Assembly: GCA_019843655.1 (NCBI GenBank)
Contig: JACDQD010000007.1
Coordinates: forward strand, 24,570,365-24,634,364
Source: Lethocerus indicus
Taxonomy: Eukaryota > Arthropoda > Insecta > Hemiptera > Belostomatidae
Reading direction: 5' to 3'
Length of the DNA stretch: 64,000 bases
Shown: piece after piece, positions 34,801 to 43,990 of the stretch
Layout: each line of letters opens with the position of its first letter
Position numbering within the stretch: the stretch's first letter is position 1
Notes under the pieces: generated by a model
What the model was told of the DNA's origin: nothing
The model's database searches: none
Seen by the model: the letters and a program-made list of their open reading frames with translations, nothing else
Made by a program: the position numbers and the translations under genes

Positions 34801-36361
34801 CGTCGCCGCCTCTGGCCACTTCCCCTTTCGTTTCTACTCTCATCGAACCTTCGAACCCCGCACCAACTACTTTCAACAACAGCTCAACAACAGCCCAGCA
34901 CTTGCCCGCACAATCACCGGTCGGTTGGCTTAAAAAAAATTTACATTACTTCATAGCGCACATATTAATGATCGTATATAAAGCCTAGGGCACACAGTTT
35001 GAACTGTAACATCTGAAAGCCCTGCATTATATTGTTAGGCTTTCTCTTCTTTTGTTCAACTTTTTACTGAAAAAGCAAAACGGAAGAAACAAACCTGAAA
35101 ATATTACTTAGTAATTCAACAGTGCATAAAAGGGCCTAATTGTGCTATGTAAGAAAAAGTAAAGAGACTGGGCATATATTTTCTTATTCTGATGCCTGCG
35201 TTGCTATAGGTGAAGATTATGAATCTTTAGAACCGCTTGTGTTCAGATTTTGATTCTCACTATGGACCCAATAAACATGTACCCCGTGGGCGTTTAGGCT
35301 ATGTAAGGTTAATACTCTACATCTAGATTGCACAGAATATACAGAGTCTACGATGCATTTTATAAATTCAATGCCAGAAATAGATATATTTTTGTCTGCG
35401 TGTTAAAATAGTAAAGTTTTAAAGCAAAATTTAATTTTTTAATTTCACAGCCATCGCATTTATCATTTGTGGTTTTTTTTTTACAGAGTGATTTGGGTGT
35501 AGTCCGACTGAGCTATGCACAAGTAGCACAACATCCCCACAAAGAAAAAGCTGATAGGGAAAAACAACAAGTAATGGCCGGTTCAAATGTAGTGCAAAAC
35601 ATAACCCCAATCCTGCCTCCTGAGGAAGAAAAGAAGGAGGTCCCTGTGCACCACCAATCCAAAGGTATTTTTCATTTTTATATTTAACAATGAAATTTCT
35701 ATCCCTTTCATCATTGTGAGTTTGATAAGACAAATTTCAATTCTTAATCAACTGGTATTGGTAAGTGATAACTATATTTATTCAAAATGTACTTCTTTTA
35801 TATTTCAGCATCAGAAATTAATTTTTATAATTAGTCCAATGGCAATTTTGTTTTTGTCATTAACATGAAACATTGTTTAGTATTCTTTAAAATTTTTGTT
35901 TTTAATGTCAGACATTGATTTAAGTATTAACATATATTGATATTATACTATTCAGACAAGCATCTCTCTATATTGAGGACCTAACAGTGACAGTGCTCAT
36001 ACTATACTTCATGTGCAACTGACACGCTCTTAACCTCACTATATTTACTGGTCAAATGCTACTGTTAAGAACCATAACTGTTCAGGCTATTTTGTGACCA
36101 ATCAAAGGACAAGTGACAGGTTCTCTGAGTGATATAAACCAGTTAACGATAAGAAAGTTGTTCATATCATTGTATGAGCTTTATTTGGCTGCTAGATGAT
36201 ATTTACTTACTCGCACAAATTCTTCAAATGCAAGTTAAATTAATATTATTTTAGTTGCTGATTCAGTGATGTCAACTAGAGGACGAGGTGGTGCTCGCAC
36301 TGCCCCTCGCAGGAGGGATAATCTCCCCCGGTTTAACTCCAGGCAAAGATCACCAAAATAG
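7875..36361 (+). CDS. Larp4B: La-related protein 4 (LARP4/4B), whole gene
   Basis: Cytoplasmic RNA-binding protein of the LARP4 family, which binds poly(A)-rich mRNA and poly(A)-binding protein and generally stabilises mRNAs or tunes their translation. The exons at 18309-18321, 19633-19732, 22531-22710, 24723-24859, 25354-25466, 25563-25703, 26049-26285, 26612-26772, 28179-28514, 29829-30152, 31878-32087, 34625-34919, 35487-35664 and 36255-36361 sum to 2532 nt, exactly 844 codons including TAG. The La motif (about residues 84-162, with [19 protein letters not shown]) and RRM (about 165-240, with [10 protein letters not shown] and [11 protein letters not shown]) closely follow vertebrate LARP4. 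The C-terminal half is low complexity but keeps the family landmarks [16 protein letters not shown] and LSYAQV. An upstream exon at 7875-7995 adds a PAM2 motif in an alternative N-terminus. Family identity is certain; the 5' end of the long isoform is open. Confidence 0.95.
9538..9576 (-). ncRNA. Hammerhead-ribozyme-like motif in foldback copy B
   Basis: Read on the minus strand: stem I half CGCTA, core CTGAAGA, one unpaired T, stem II GGC-GAACA-GCC, GAA, loopless stem III ACC-GGT, cleavage-site C, and stem I half TAGCG. All invariant hammerhead positions (CUGANGA, GAAA, UH) are present. The extra T before stem II is not canonical, so activity is uncertain. Very short stem III is known from hammerheads of Penelope-like elements. 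Confidence 0.45.
9666..9700. repeat. TA microsatellite (centre of foldback copy B)
   Basis: Uninterrupted TA run between the two arms of the foldback element. Confidence 0.95.
10008..10036. repeat. GA microsatellite
   Basis: GA repeats with one GATA interruption. Confidence 0.9.
10187..10285. repeat. Compound TAA/GA microsatellite
   Basis: TAA repeats to about 10,214 run directly into about 70 bp of uninterrupted GA. Confidence 0.95.
10889..10935 (-). repeat. tRNA-derived SINE-like fragment
   Basis: The minus strand contains the B-box-like GGGTTCGATTCC. No acceptor stem is visible, so this is not an intact tRNA gene. Confidence 0.4.
10920..10975 (-). repeat. Degenerate foldback left-arm copy
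   Basis: TTAGACCGGTTTTGG followed by TCATCGCCTGTAGCG resembles the left arm (CTAGACCGGTTTCGG, CCATCTTCAGTAGCG). It abuts a tRNA-like segment. Confidence 0.45.
11409..11429. repeat. TA microsatellite
   Basis: Short TA run of about 21 bp. Confidence 0.9.
11572..11625. repeat. TA microsatellite
   Basis: About 54 bp of TA, the longest uninterrupted run in the window. Confidence 0.95.
12028..12058. repeat. CT microsatellite
   Basis: CT repeats with CCC interruptions at each end. Confidence 0.9.
12127..12210. repeat. Dispersed repeat, copy 2
   Basis: CAAGCTTG, GTTCGAACAATGAACTG and GCTAAAGGTCAGCC line up with the copy at 1461. Confidence 0.6.
12692..12737. repeat. TA microsatellite
   Basis: About 46 bp of TA, followed 20 bp later by a short CT run. 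Confidence 0.95.
14019..14095. repeat. Dispersed repeat (pairs with 0.2 kb)
   Basis: Second copy of the element at 158-226, same orientation, with a short insertion around GCGTGAAAGGCATG. Confidence 0.5.
14560..14601. repeat. TA microsatellite
   Basis: About 42 bp of TA. Confidence 0.95.
15393..15542. repeat. Degenerate foldback copy with both arms
   Basis: GCTAGACCAGTTTGG on the left and GAAGCTGAAAACCCGTCTA on the right match the two arms in opposite orientation. The TA centre is lost. Confidence 0.55.
15679..15718. repeat. TA microsatellite
   Basis: About 40 bp of TA. Confidence 0.95.
16665..16735 (-). repeat. tRNA-derived SINE copy
   Basis: The minus strand has an A-box-like TACTGGTTAGAATAAGC and B-box GGGTTCATCCC, then GGTGGCAGACCAAATTTTTT. 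The segment after the B box recurs in the copy at 63.5 kb, which supports one SINE family. Confidence 0.6.
16804..16855. repeat. TA microsatellite beside the SINE copy
   Basis: About 52 bp of TA, roughly 70 bp from the tRNA-derived repeat at 16,665-16,735. Confidence 0.95.
17900..18308 (+). promoter_or_regulatory. Larp4B: Probable internal Larp4B promoter and 5' UTR
   Basis: A CpG-containing stretch at the exact boundary between the CpG-rich flank and the CpG-poor gene body, immediately before a short first exon that ends in a perfect donor. No TATA box is obvious. The transcription start is inferred from composition and exon position, not seen directly. Confidence 0.45.
18295..18309 (+). 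promoter_or_regulatory. Four-codon upstream ORF overlapping the Larp4B start
   Basis: ATG TGT AAT TTG TGA ends in TGATG, so its stop codon shares a base with the Larp4B ATG at 18309. This arrangement can allow termination-reinitiation. It is directly visible in sequence; whether it is transcribed or used is inference. Confidence 0.4.
18309..18321 (+). CDS. Larp4B: Larp4B alternative first coding exon (MAQI)
   Basis: ATG GCT CAA ATT T followed by the consensus donor GTAAGT. The leftover T joins the exon at 19633 to give MAQI-W-SVYMNG in the Larp4B frame. The start has G at -3 and G at +4. This isoform would lack the PAM2 motif of the exon at 7875. With this exon the coding total is an exact multiple of three. 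Confidence 0.7.
19633..19732 (+). CDS. Larp4B: Larp4B exon, N-terminal linker
   Basis: The acceptor is TTTTTAG and the donor GTATCT. It encodes [20 protein letters not shown] and continues to ADF, a disordered segment before the La motif. It enters with one base carried over and leaves two. Confidence 0.85.
21378..21431 (+). repeat. Degenerate tRNA-derived repeat in a Larp4B intron
   Basis: GGTGGTAGAGTACCAGGCTG resembles an A-box/D-arm. A decayed B box (GATCAAAACCT) follows 45 nt later. Confidence 0.45.
22213..22372. repeat. Intronic duplication, left copy
   Basis: About 160 bp sharing GGATCAAG, TCTAGTACTCACAT, GTTAGAAAGTTCAA and ATCAGGATTATTTG with the copy at 23,241-23,404. The two lie in direct orientation either side of the exon at 22,531. 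Confidence 0.75.
22531..22710 (+). CDS. Larp4B: Larp4B exon, Pro-rich linker and start of La motif
   Basis: Begins [10 protein letters not shown], passes a short proline run ([16 protein letters not shown]) and ends [14 protein letters not shown], the first helix of the La motif. Unlike its flanking introns it is GC- and CpG-rich. The donor is GTGAGC. Confidence 0.93.
23241..23404. repeat. Intronic duplication, right copy
   Basis: Diverged direct repeat of 22,213-22,372. The Larp4B exon between the copies is not itself duplicated. Confidence 0.75.
24723..24859 (+). CDS. Larp4B: Larp4B exon, core of La motif
   Basis: Encodes [19 protein letters not shown] then [18 protein letters not shown], nearly identical in pattern to vertebrate LARP4. 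It completes the winged-helix La motif apart from its last residues. Confidence 0.96.
25354..25466 (+). CDS. Larp4B: Larp4B exon, La-RRM linker and RNP2 strand
   Basis: Encodes [20 protein letters not shown] and then [18 protein letters not shown]. The first part ends the La motif; the second is the first beta strand and helix of the RRM. It ends in phase 0 at GTCAGT. Confidence 0.96.
25563..25703 (+). CDS. Larp4B: Larp4B exon, RRM body
   Basis: Forty-seven codons including [20 protein letters not shown] and [13 protein letters not shown], the central RRM strands and second helix. Both ends are phase 0. Confidence 0.96.
26049..26285 (+). CDS. Larp4B: Larp4B exon, RRM end and linker
   Basis: Starts [16 protein letters not shown], the last RRM strand, then runs into a Pro/Gly/Ser-rich linker with an [13 protein letters not shown] segment. 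It ends in phase 0 at GTAAGT. Confidence 0.94.
26612..26772 (+). CDS. Larp4B: Larp4B exon, aromatic-rich linker
   Basis: Encodes [20 protein letters not shown] and onward to RFMPRN. LARP4 proteins have a similar aromatic/proline segment after the RRM. It leaves two bases (AG) for the next exon. Confidence 0.92.
28179..28514 (+). CDS. Larp4B: Larp4B exon, Ser/Gly-rich region
   Basis: Encodes [20 protein letters not shown] and a glycine tract ([14 protein letters not shown]), then an acidic/proline stretch ending KESLPPR. It is far more GC- and CpG-rich than its flanks. A second in-frame acceptor 18 bp upstream (exon start 28161) would add six residues, so two isoforms are possible. Confidence 0.85.
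29725..29813 (+). CDS. Candidate alternative Larp4B exon
   Basis: An open stretch reading [20 protein letters not shown] and [10 protein letters not shown] ends at the consensus donor GTAAGC and leaves AG. It therefore fuses in frame to the exon at 29829 as [15 protein letters not shown], a sensible Arg/Tyr-rich join. Its acceptor phase (0) does not match the exon ending at 28514. It would need another upstream partner or an internal start (ATG at 29746). Real coding use is uncertain. Confidence 0.3.
29829..30152 (+). CDS. Larp4B: Larp4B exon, Arg-rich patch, FPPLPG and polyglutamine
   Basis: Starts YRRRRKEDE, then [13 protein letters not shown] (a family landmark), then two CAG-encoded glutamine runs and a Pro-rich tail ending QWVENR. 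The same codon-repeat DNA is a likely source of length polymorphism. The donor is GTTAGA; the junction to the next exon yields [10 protein letters not shown], conserved in LARP4. Confidence 0.9.
31878..32087 (+). CDS. Larp4B: Larp4B exon, LSDVVKG motif and His-rich tract
   Basis: Encodes [12 protein letters not shown], then a valine/glycine segment and a histidine tract ([14 protein letters not shown]), ending NTPD plus AA. The first motif corresponds to the family's ENRLxxxV element. It leaves two bases before GTAAGC. Confidence 0.88.
32228..32730. mobile_element. piggyBac-like MITE
   Basis: Non-coding element of about 503 bp in a Larp4B intron. Its terminal inverted repeats share GTTCGCTACCA (left 32235-32245; reverse complement on the right at 32714-32724). 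The right end abuts TTAA, the target site of piggyBac transposons; the left has the decayed form TCAA. Inside are palindromes built on CGTCACATATATGTGAC near 32249, 32289 and 32564. No ORF is present, so it would depend on a transposase made elsewhere. Confidence 0.65.
34625..34919 (+). CDS. Larp4B: Larp4B exon, disordered C-terminal region
   Basis: Reads [20 protein letters not shown] then a Gly/Ser/Ala-rich segment to PAQSP. The acceptor TTTAG and phase fit. The donor (GTCGGT) is weak, chosen because it restores phase 0 for the next exon, so the 3' boundary is the least certain of the gene. Confidence 0.72.
35487..35664 (+). CDS. Larp4B: Larp4B exon, LSYAQV motif
   Basis: Encodes [16 protein letters not shown] followed by a Lys/Glu-rich segment ending HHQSK. 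The LSYAQV segment matches the PSYAEICQ-type motif near the C-terminus of LARP4 proteins. It leaves one base at GTATTT. Confidence 0.9.
36255..36361 (+). CDS. Larp4B: Larp4B last coding exon
   Basis: Encodes [20 protein letters not shown] and onward to RQRSPK, then TAG. It has an RGG-like basic tail; vertebrate LARP4B also ends in a short basic Ser/Pro tail. The stop is unambiguous in the phase set by the previous exon. Confidence 0.9.
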
Positions 36362-36591
36362 CACACCCCAATTAGGTCAGGTAACTTCTTTTTTAATATC
36401 GTCTTTATTAATATTCCATCATTCTGGAATATAATACATGCAGCGTTTTCTGCCAACCTTCAATTCTTCCACATGGTTTAAATTCGTTGTAATAGAGATT
36501 TAACGCCACTTGGAAATAAAGTTAATTTAATTTTATCTGTATGACTATAACATATTGTCATAATTGAACGTTTATTGTGCTGTTATTAACT

Positions 36592-36599
36592 TGTAAATA
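36592..36599 (+). promoter_or_regulatory. Pumilio-type element TGTAAATA
   Basis: Exact match to the Pumilio/FBF consensus UGUANAUA, 231 nt after the Larp4B stop. One of three in the presumed 3' UTR. Such an octamer is not rare in AT-rich DNA, so function is inference. Confidence 0.35.
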
Positions 36600-37099
36600 T
36601 TCTAATTTTGAACTCTACGAGATGCGCTTAATTCATTTAATTTTCACAGCACTGATTTTGTTGCCCAATATACTTGAGGTGGTTAGTAAAGAATTATTTA
36701 GAATTTAGAATGTTAAAATTCAAGTACATGACCATATTTAAAAAAAATTGGAATGCATATGTTAATAGGGTTTATAAATGGGAGTACAGTTGTATTTTTT
36801 ATCGCAGTTATTAGAATATTTAAATGTTTTGATAGATAACATTAAGAGACACTAATCACTCTCCGTATGTTGAGGAATGTCCTTTAAGAACATTCTGATT
36901 TTCCCTCGAATAAGGAATTTAATATTTTAATGTTGTAACATCGAGTTCTAATCTTGCCTAAATAAATATTTTTGTTCAAGAAGTATTTAGTTTTTTTTTT
37001 TATCACTTTTTGAATATTGGGCGGGTTCATAACGTCAAGTATAGGGGTTGCACGTGATTATAGTCTGTTTATTACATAAACCGGTTATATTGGTTGGGT

Positions 37100-37230
37100 T
37101 TTCAGAGTGGAGAATTGGCCTAGCGTGAGCTAAAACAGTGTTGTGGGCTGGTGGCTGTGGCTGGTGCGCGAGCGCGCGGCTGGTCGCCGCTTGTACACAC
37201 ACGCCCTCAAACTGGCACCAAAGTGCCTCA
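37100..37230. other. Isolated GC- and CpG-rich patch in the 3' region
   Basis: A sharp GC-rich island in otherwise AT-rich DNA, with the hairpin GCGCGAGCGCGC at about 37,162-37,173 and many GGCTGG/TGGCTG units. No convincing ORF runs through it on either strand. It could be a structured UTR segment, a separate promoter or a repeat fragment. Confidence 0.4.
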
Positions 37231-37370
37231 CACCTCACCTCACCATCAGTCCTGCAAGTTGTGCCAGGAACTGTGATAAATAACATTTAAACAAATATCT
37301 ACCCCCTTACCCCAATATCCCCAGCCCCCCCTTTCCCGTTTTCGAACAGTCCAACTAACACATATACCAG

Positions 37371-37376
<6 letters not shown>

Positions 37377-37424
<48 letters not shown>

Positions 37425-37427
37425 ATA
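37377..37427. repeat. TA microsatellite
   Basis: About 50 bp of TA dinucleotides with a single interruption, flanked by CA-type repeats on both sides; it follows a C-rich stretch in the Larp4B 3' region. Confidence 0.95.
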
Positions 37428-37824
37428 CACACATACACATTATTCCTCTTGTCCTTCTATTGTCCCCATTCCTCACTCTCCTCTCATCCCCGTATCCCTT
37501 TAATATTTAGTATATATAAAGTGTTGGGTCATCGCTGATGTATTATATCAGGGAACATTCGCAAATTGTGAAATATTAATGTTAAAAAAAAAATAGCTAT
37601 CGCAATATATATAAATATATATATATATATACATATAATGAATTTATTAAGGGATCTTTTGGAGGAAAAAGGTATATAAAAAAATGCCTATTTAGAGCTA
37701 ATTTTTAATTTCACTGGTACTGTTGTTGTGGTTGCGGTGTATGCTAATAACAGAAGTGGTGCTCTTAGTACACGGTACGGAAGGAACAGTATATACTCGT
37801 TGTTTAGAGCATGCATCTTTTGTA

Positions 37825-37832
37825 TGTAAATA
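37825..37832 (+). promoter_or_regulatory. Pumilio-type element TGTAAATA
   Basis: Second exact UGUAAAUA match, about 1.5 kb after the Larp4B stop. Confidence 0.3.
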
Positions 37833-40800
37833 TAATATCTTCACTTTAAAAAATAATTATTTTTGACAAATGTGTATAGAGTGCAAGCTAGTTATCTACC
37901 TAGTTGTTGATAAAAAAAAAATAAATAGTTCTCCTATGAAATTCCTCCAAATGAATTTTCTCTTGTTTTCAATTTGTTGAATTTTAATCGGTATTTATTG
38001 ATTTCTCGTAAATGCAGTTATGAAGAAAGACACCTAGAGGAGTATGAGTATCTGTTATACCGAGCCATTTGTAAAGATCACTCGTACTTTTGAAAGCTTC
38101 TTTATAATACATAAGTTCGGATGAAATTTTTATATCGCATATATTATGTTTGGTTCACTGCAGTGGAAGCTTTTCAAAACATATACAGAAGATAAATGCA
38201 ACACGAATAATGTGAATGCTGAAATTGATAGGTTTTTTTATTATTTATTTGAAATGTCGGTTAGCTAAAGAAATATGGTACTGAAGACTTAAAAATGTTT
38301 GCCTTTATTTTAATGTTTCATGAAATATGCGGTACTTTTATTTTTTAATTTTGCACAAGTTAGTAGGAAGTCATTTGAAGGATTCTTACAATCATTTCGG
38401 TGTACCACATAAGTTATCTGCCCCTACTGTAATAATATCCAGCCAAATCTTAAATTTGTAATTAAAGAAAACGTACTAATGAATGATATTTTACAGTTTG
38501 TTTATGTGGTATTTCTTTAAACATTTATTTAAAGTGTAAATTATGTATTAATTTTGAAGCATTACGTATTTACTTTTTAAAAGCTAAATTGTATTATAAT
38601 AAGAATTATATTAAGAAACAGATTATTTATGTTAAGTTTAAGCATCTATATTATTAAGCAACAGTTAGCACGATGAGTGAATTATTTGTAAAATAAGTTG
38701 GATGGTAATATTTATATAATTATTATTATCACAAATATTTTGTTCTATTCAACTGAAACAAATTGATTTATATCATCCACTATATCGGTATGTCGATATT
38801 GTTTGTAAACCCTTCAAGGTTTGGGACACTATTTTTGACACCAATTCTTTAGAAATTAAAAGTAGATCTTGAAAAAAAAATATTCCATTCATTGTTTCAT
38901 TATGAAACCAGAGTTAAATTTTTTCTCATTTTCAAATAATTATAATTGTGTGGACTGTATAACTTTGTTTACTCAGATTATTATCGAGTTAATTCAAATA
39001 ATTTTTGGGTTTTTAATATTTGTGTTCATTTGTCATCGCAGTTTTTACAAAAAAAAATTTAAAAAAAATTGCCCACATTATAACACTGGTGTATTATAGG
39101 TATGATGTATCAGTAACCCTCAATTTAAACATTTAAAGGCTTAATCAAATATATTAATTTAGCACATAGTGTGATCACTTCCTTCTTGTGTTTACTTTAT
39201 TTACCACTTATTATAATTTTTATTAGGTAGTGTATATGCAGTGTGTGTGTATATATATATACATATACACACATATGTATAAAAAAAGTAGATGCCTACT
39301 TATTCCTTCAAATTATGTTCCTTTTCTCTCTGCGAATATATGAAACAGTGACAGCGAATTATAAGTAACACTTTTGGAATTGAAGTCTTCATAACTCAGA
39401 ATTGTTAGTCACTATGCTTGTAAAGTTTGTGTGGGCTAATGTAAAAAAATATGAAAAAAAATATTTTTGTATTTTGATGGGTCAATTCATCGATAAGTAA
39501 GTAGATGAGAGCTTGCTTTAATAACTCATTTATTTAATTATAATAATACAGATTATTATTTAATATATTATTCATACTGTGTATCTTTTATATAATAATA
39601 ATGATAATAATAATAATGGCAGTGCTATGGTTCCTTATATAAATATTTTTATAGGTCATAAAATATATATCTATACATATATATCTAGAGTATTGTGTGT
39701 CATATTATAAAATTATAATTACTGAATGAAACTTATCTAAGTATTTCAGAAGCTATGTTTTAATTTATAGAAATGAAAGGACAATTGTTTCAGTTGTAAC
39801 TGTCAGTAAATAATCACTGTATCACTGGGATGATAGTAACAGACAATCTTCTTTTTTCCATTTCTTTCTCTTTTAAAAAATAATTGTATTTGAATGTGGG
39901 AATTTTATTAATTTTCTTAATTCTTAAACATATGCTTTTTAAAATTAGGTAAAATCCATGTTATAATTATTTTGTTCAATCTAAACAAGCTTTATAAACA
40001 TAGTGACATATTCTGGTTGAGAAAATGTCATATAGTGCGTTTCACAATTCTTTTAAACAGTATTAATCTTAACAAAATACTGTTTTTGAATGTTTTTAAA
40101 AAATAAATCTTTTTCTGTTTCCTCAGGGTGAAACATATTGTGACACAATTAACAATGCAGTGTGTGGTGGCCAGCGTATTTAGCAATGTGATATTATTGA
40201 TAAGTGTTGTAAATTAAAAAAGGAAAAAGTATAGCATCAGTTACAGTATAAAAACATAAGTAACATATTGTATTTGCATTATGACAGCTGCTATGAATAT
40301 CCTTGTTAACAGTGTCACAGACCAGTTCACTCTTTAGAATGAATAGTTGGAGCAAGGAGATAAAAGATGAAACCAGAAATCTGACAATTTGTATTATTTC
40401 TAATATTATTATAATTGTTATATGGAAATGTTTGTATGTAACTTTGAAAATTACTGTATGAACTACATGTACTGACCGGTATGCATAGAAGAAAATATTT
40501 AATGTTTTCAGGATATAATTAACTATTAAAACAGTACAATCAGACTCAATGAACTCTTTTATGTATGCTTTTAATTCTAACTTTTTTCTAATTTCTTGTG
40601 GCCATTATTTTCAATATTTTTACTGTTTTATGTGGGCATTTAAGATTAATTGACATTTTATAATATGAGTGTTAGCTAAAGATATTATAAATTAATATGA
40701 CATAAGTGAAAAAAAAAATTGCTTCAAGTGCATCCGAATCAGACAACACGGTTTATTTATTCCATCGGTGTAATATTTTATTATGAGTGAAGGAAATGAA

Positions 40801-40948
40801 TATAACATACCCATGCGATTTAGCTGCCGATTTCCTTTTGATGTAACCATGTTGTTTGTCAATGATGCACGTAAAAAATAAAAGCTACTTTGGGGTAATA
40901 TAATGTAGCTTCTATTTAGGTGTTACTACATATGTGATATAGTTCGCT

Positions 40949-40956
40949 TGTAAATA
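40949..40956 (+). promoter_or_regulatory. Pumilio-type element TGTAAATA
   Basis: Third exact UGUAAAUA match; it would belong to Larp4B only if the 3' UTR extends past 40.9 kb. Confidence 0.25.
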
Positions 40957-43189
40957 ATTTTAAGCGATGTTTGATGTTTATATTGATGCTTTTAAGCAAA
41001 TATAAACAAATAAATATATCAAGACATATTGTTATTGCTGGTGGTAATCTTAATATTTTATTTTGAATTGGGATATGTTAAGATTTGTCTGTTAAAAAAA
41101 CTCCAGTGTGGTTTAAGAGCATTGATAAATTTGGTACCATCGTATAAGTGGTGTATAGGAACCCCACGATATAGGATTGTACCATTGTATTGTTTCATGG
41201 CTGGCTAAAGAGTGAATGAACATTTCATGCTGTTTTTGAATTCTACAAACATCGACTGATGTGTAGATCCCAATGTAGTGTCACTTAAATGTGTAATGTT
41301 CACTCTACAGTACTATTTTAGCCACCCTTCTTGGCAAGAAGTTGTTAATATGTATATGTATTTTATCTTTGCTGTAAAACAAAGGTGTACACTATCAGCT
41401 AAACCTTTCTACACAATGCCGAACTTAATACAAGCTCACTATACTGAATTTTTTGTCAACATTCCGTCATAAATATCACATAAAACAACTTCTTACCTTA
41501 ACAAAATTTATAAAGTAATTAAAAAGGAAAAAAAAATTAGAACCCATTATCGATTGAACTTATTATGAGACTTAAAATGTAACTTGTAGTTAATAGCTGA
41601 CTTCACTTCAGATCGAGCTACAATATTGACACCGATACACGTCAGTATTATAGCGTTTAGGGAAAATGCGATTGCAAACATTTGCACCAAATATGACAAA
41701 AGAGTAATTAGGTTTTTTATATTCTAGTGTGGTAGTTTTCATTGATATATAAAAAATAATTAGTTGCATAAATGGCATTTTAGAAGTTTGTTTTAAGTTT
41801 AGCATTGTGTAAATGTTAAATCCTTTTTGATTGTGAGCAAAAGCTGTGTCGTAAAGATTTATATATTAGTATACTATTAATAAGGCATACAAAAATGTAC
41901 AGACTTGAAATTCAGAATAAGAGTAAAACTGGCGTTTATTATATTGTTTTGGTTGTTTTTCTTTCTGTTGATTTTGGTTCGAATAAAAAAAAAGAAATGC
42001 GTGTGTTTACAAAATATGTGCCTATTTATATTTTTGATGCCCTCTCAAAGAATATTAACAATGACAAAATCTTTTCTAGGTAATATTTCATATAGGAAGA
42101 ACATTTCATGTAGTTTGCCTACAATTTGTTCTTATGTTCATTAATACATGATAACAAAAAATAATCATTTTGCAGGTTTTAAAGCACCAAACAAGGCCAG
42201 AACTAGTGTCTTAAATATTCAATAATTTTTAGGAAAAATAATAAGTACAAAGTTATAATACAAATCTGGTGAGCAGCATTTAGAAAACATGCATTAGTTG
42301 GAGGAGGTATAGTATGATTTGAGTGTATAGTTTAATAATTACAGTTGCAGCATACAAATGGAATATGTTTTCACTGTTTTTTTTTATTTTTTTGTATTTG
42401 TTCTTATTAGTTGACCCATATTGGAATTAAATTCAATTATTCCTTCTTTCATAATTACTAATTTCTTCCACAAACTTAACAAATTTAAAGTGAAGAATGA
42501 AAGATGTCATAGTATTTTCCATATATCTTTTTTTCTAATAAAGAGATATATGTTTATTTCTAATTTACTTTAACAAGGACTTTAAGTCCACCATTTATTT
42601 GCAACTATTTTGAAGTTCAACTATAAAAATAATTTTATTTAATGATTATCATAACTTCAAACTACTTATCTCATCTTTTGCTACTCTACCTGTTATATTC
42701 AATTTTGCAGTTGTATCCATTATATACAAATTATAGAATATTTAAGTTCAGAATTAAGTGGTATAATAGAAGAAAGAAGATAAATAAGTGAATGATGAAT
42801 AGATGGTAACTCTTTATCATATTCAAAATTAATAGTATTTAAATAATTATCGAATTAATGCTTTAATAAGAAGAAGAAAGAAGAAGGAAGATCATAAGAA
42901 GGAAGGATCTACTTCTTTCTGAAATCTAAATCTATACATAATCTTATTTAATAAATTAGACAGTAGGGTATATTTTGTTTATAACAAAATTAAATTATCA
43001 AAACTGACAAACTGAGCCTACATCACACAAATCCTTTCTACCTAGAAACACTTATAACTGTATTTTAGTTTTTTGTACATGTTTCATAGCACGGTTCTTA
43101 AATATGCCGTTAATAAAAACTGTAACAGAGACTTTGTAGAAAGTAGACTGTGAAGAATCGTTTACTTTCTAATCTATTATATGACATTC

Positions 43190-43990
43190 AGCCGTCGGGT
43201 TGGAAATCCCATGACAGTTAAATTGCAACTCTCCCAGAGTTCGCAGTCGCGAAGATTATATTGTTTTATTTGAACAGATAATTGTTTTTCCAGTAACATA
43301 TAATGGTGGGGGTTGTACCACGTAAACTCAATGTGCGTTAACATGTACTACGTTCGAACATAGCTCGCCCGCGCGGAGTAAGTGTCGTTCTTGTCAATAT
43401 TTATTTAAAAAAAAAAACGGAATCAAATAAAATGGAAGCGGATATAATCATGTCTCGTGTAGGTATCAAAAGAATATTTTTTTGTATGTGTAAAAGTGGA
43501 ACTGAAAAGAAAAAAGTGCCACTTCCAGTTAGGAAATAATCGGTGGTAGGACATTATTTAATGTCTACTCTGGTCAGCTGGCCAGCTCCTTAATACTTAA
43601 ACAAGTTTAGATCTTATGTTACTGGTCGTGTTATATAACAAAGTAGCTTGGACACAATGGTGAGTATTAATACAATTTAAAATCTCCGTTTCTAAATCAT
43701 ATGCGTGTGCATGGGATTCAGTTTAATTGAGTCGGTACGTATCATGTCTTCTTCATTTATGTGTCAATTAGAAAGTTGTGTTTTATTTTCCACTTTCGGG
43801 TAACGTACTTTTGGAATCGGCAGTATTTTCATCCGCGCGTTATTAATACTCGTTTGCGAATTAAATGACGAAACGACGATATGTTTTGACGAACGTAAAT
43901 TGTAATGGAATACTTCAACGCAGTGGTGTATTACTCCAGAGGTTATTTTAAGGTAAATGTTACGCGGATTTATTAATCGCAGAAATTATG
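43190..43990 (+). promoter_or_regulatory. ClC-c: Probable promoter zone of the ClC gene
   Basis: CpG dinucleotides reappear abruptly after 7 kb of depleted DNA, for example the GCCCGCGCGGAG segment near 43,367. Two splice-donor candidates with an adjacent ATG lie inside it: ATG then GTGAGT at 43,657-43,665, and a 16-codon reading frame at 43,905-43,952. The next acceptor with a coding exon is at 44,983. Promoter identity is inferred from composition and position. Confidence 0.5.
43905..43952 (+). CDS. ClC-c: Candidate alternative first exon of the ClC gene
   Basis: ATG opens 16 codons, MEYFNAVVYYSRGYFK, ending in phase 0 at GTAAAT. It would splice in frame to the exon at 47,175, replacing the MEKRP start. 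Vertebrate ClC-3 has a comparable short N-terminal exon with an RGYY segment, though the similarity is slight. Confidence 0.4.

Larger units (their letters stand above)
36362..43189 (+). other. Larp4B 3' UTR and AT-rich intergenic DNA
   Basis: No coding exon recognised. The first few kilobases are probably 3' UTR. AATAAA signals occur near 36,960, 37,919 and 40,874, but I cannot tell which is used. The stretch is very AT-rich and CpG-poor, apart from a GC-rich patch at 37,100-37,230. It contains TA microsatellites and three consensus Pumilio elements, listed separately. Confidence 0.45.

Noticed and set aside
34589..34879. Minus-strand ORFs opposite the Larp4B exon
   Set aside because: Shadow frames of a GC-rich coding exon.
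37035..37286. 83-codon minus-strand ORF in the GC-rich patch
   Set aside because: No domain, and the patch has similar openness in other frames.
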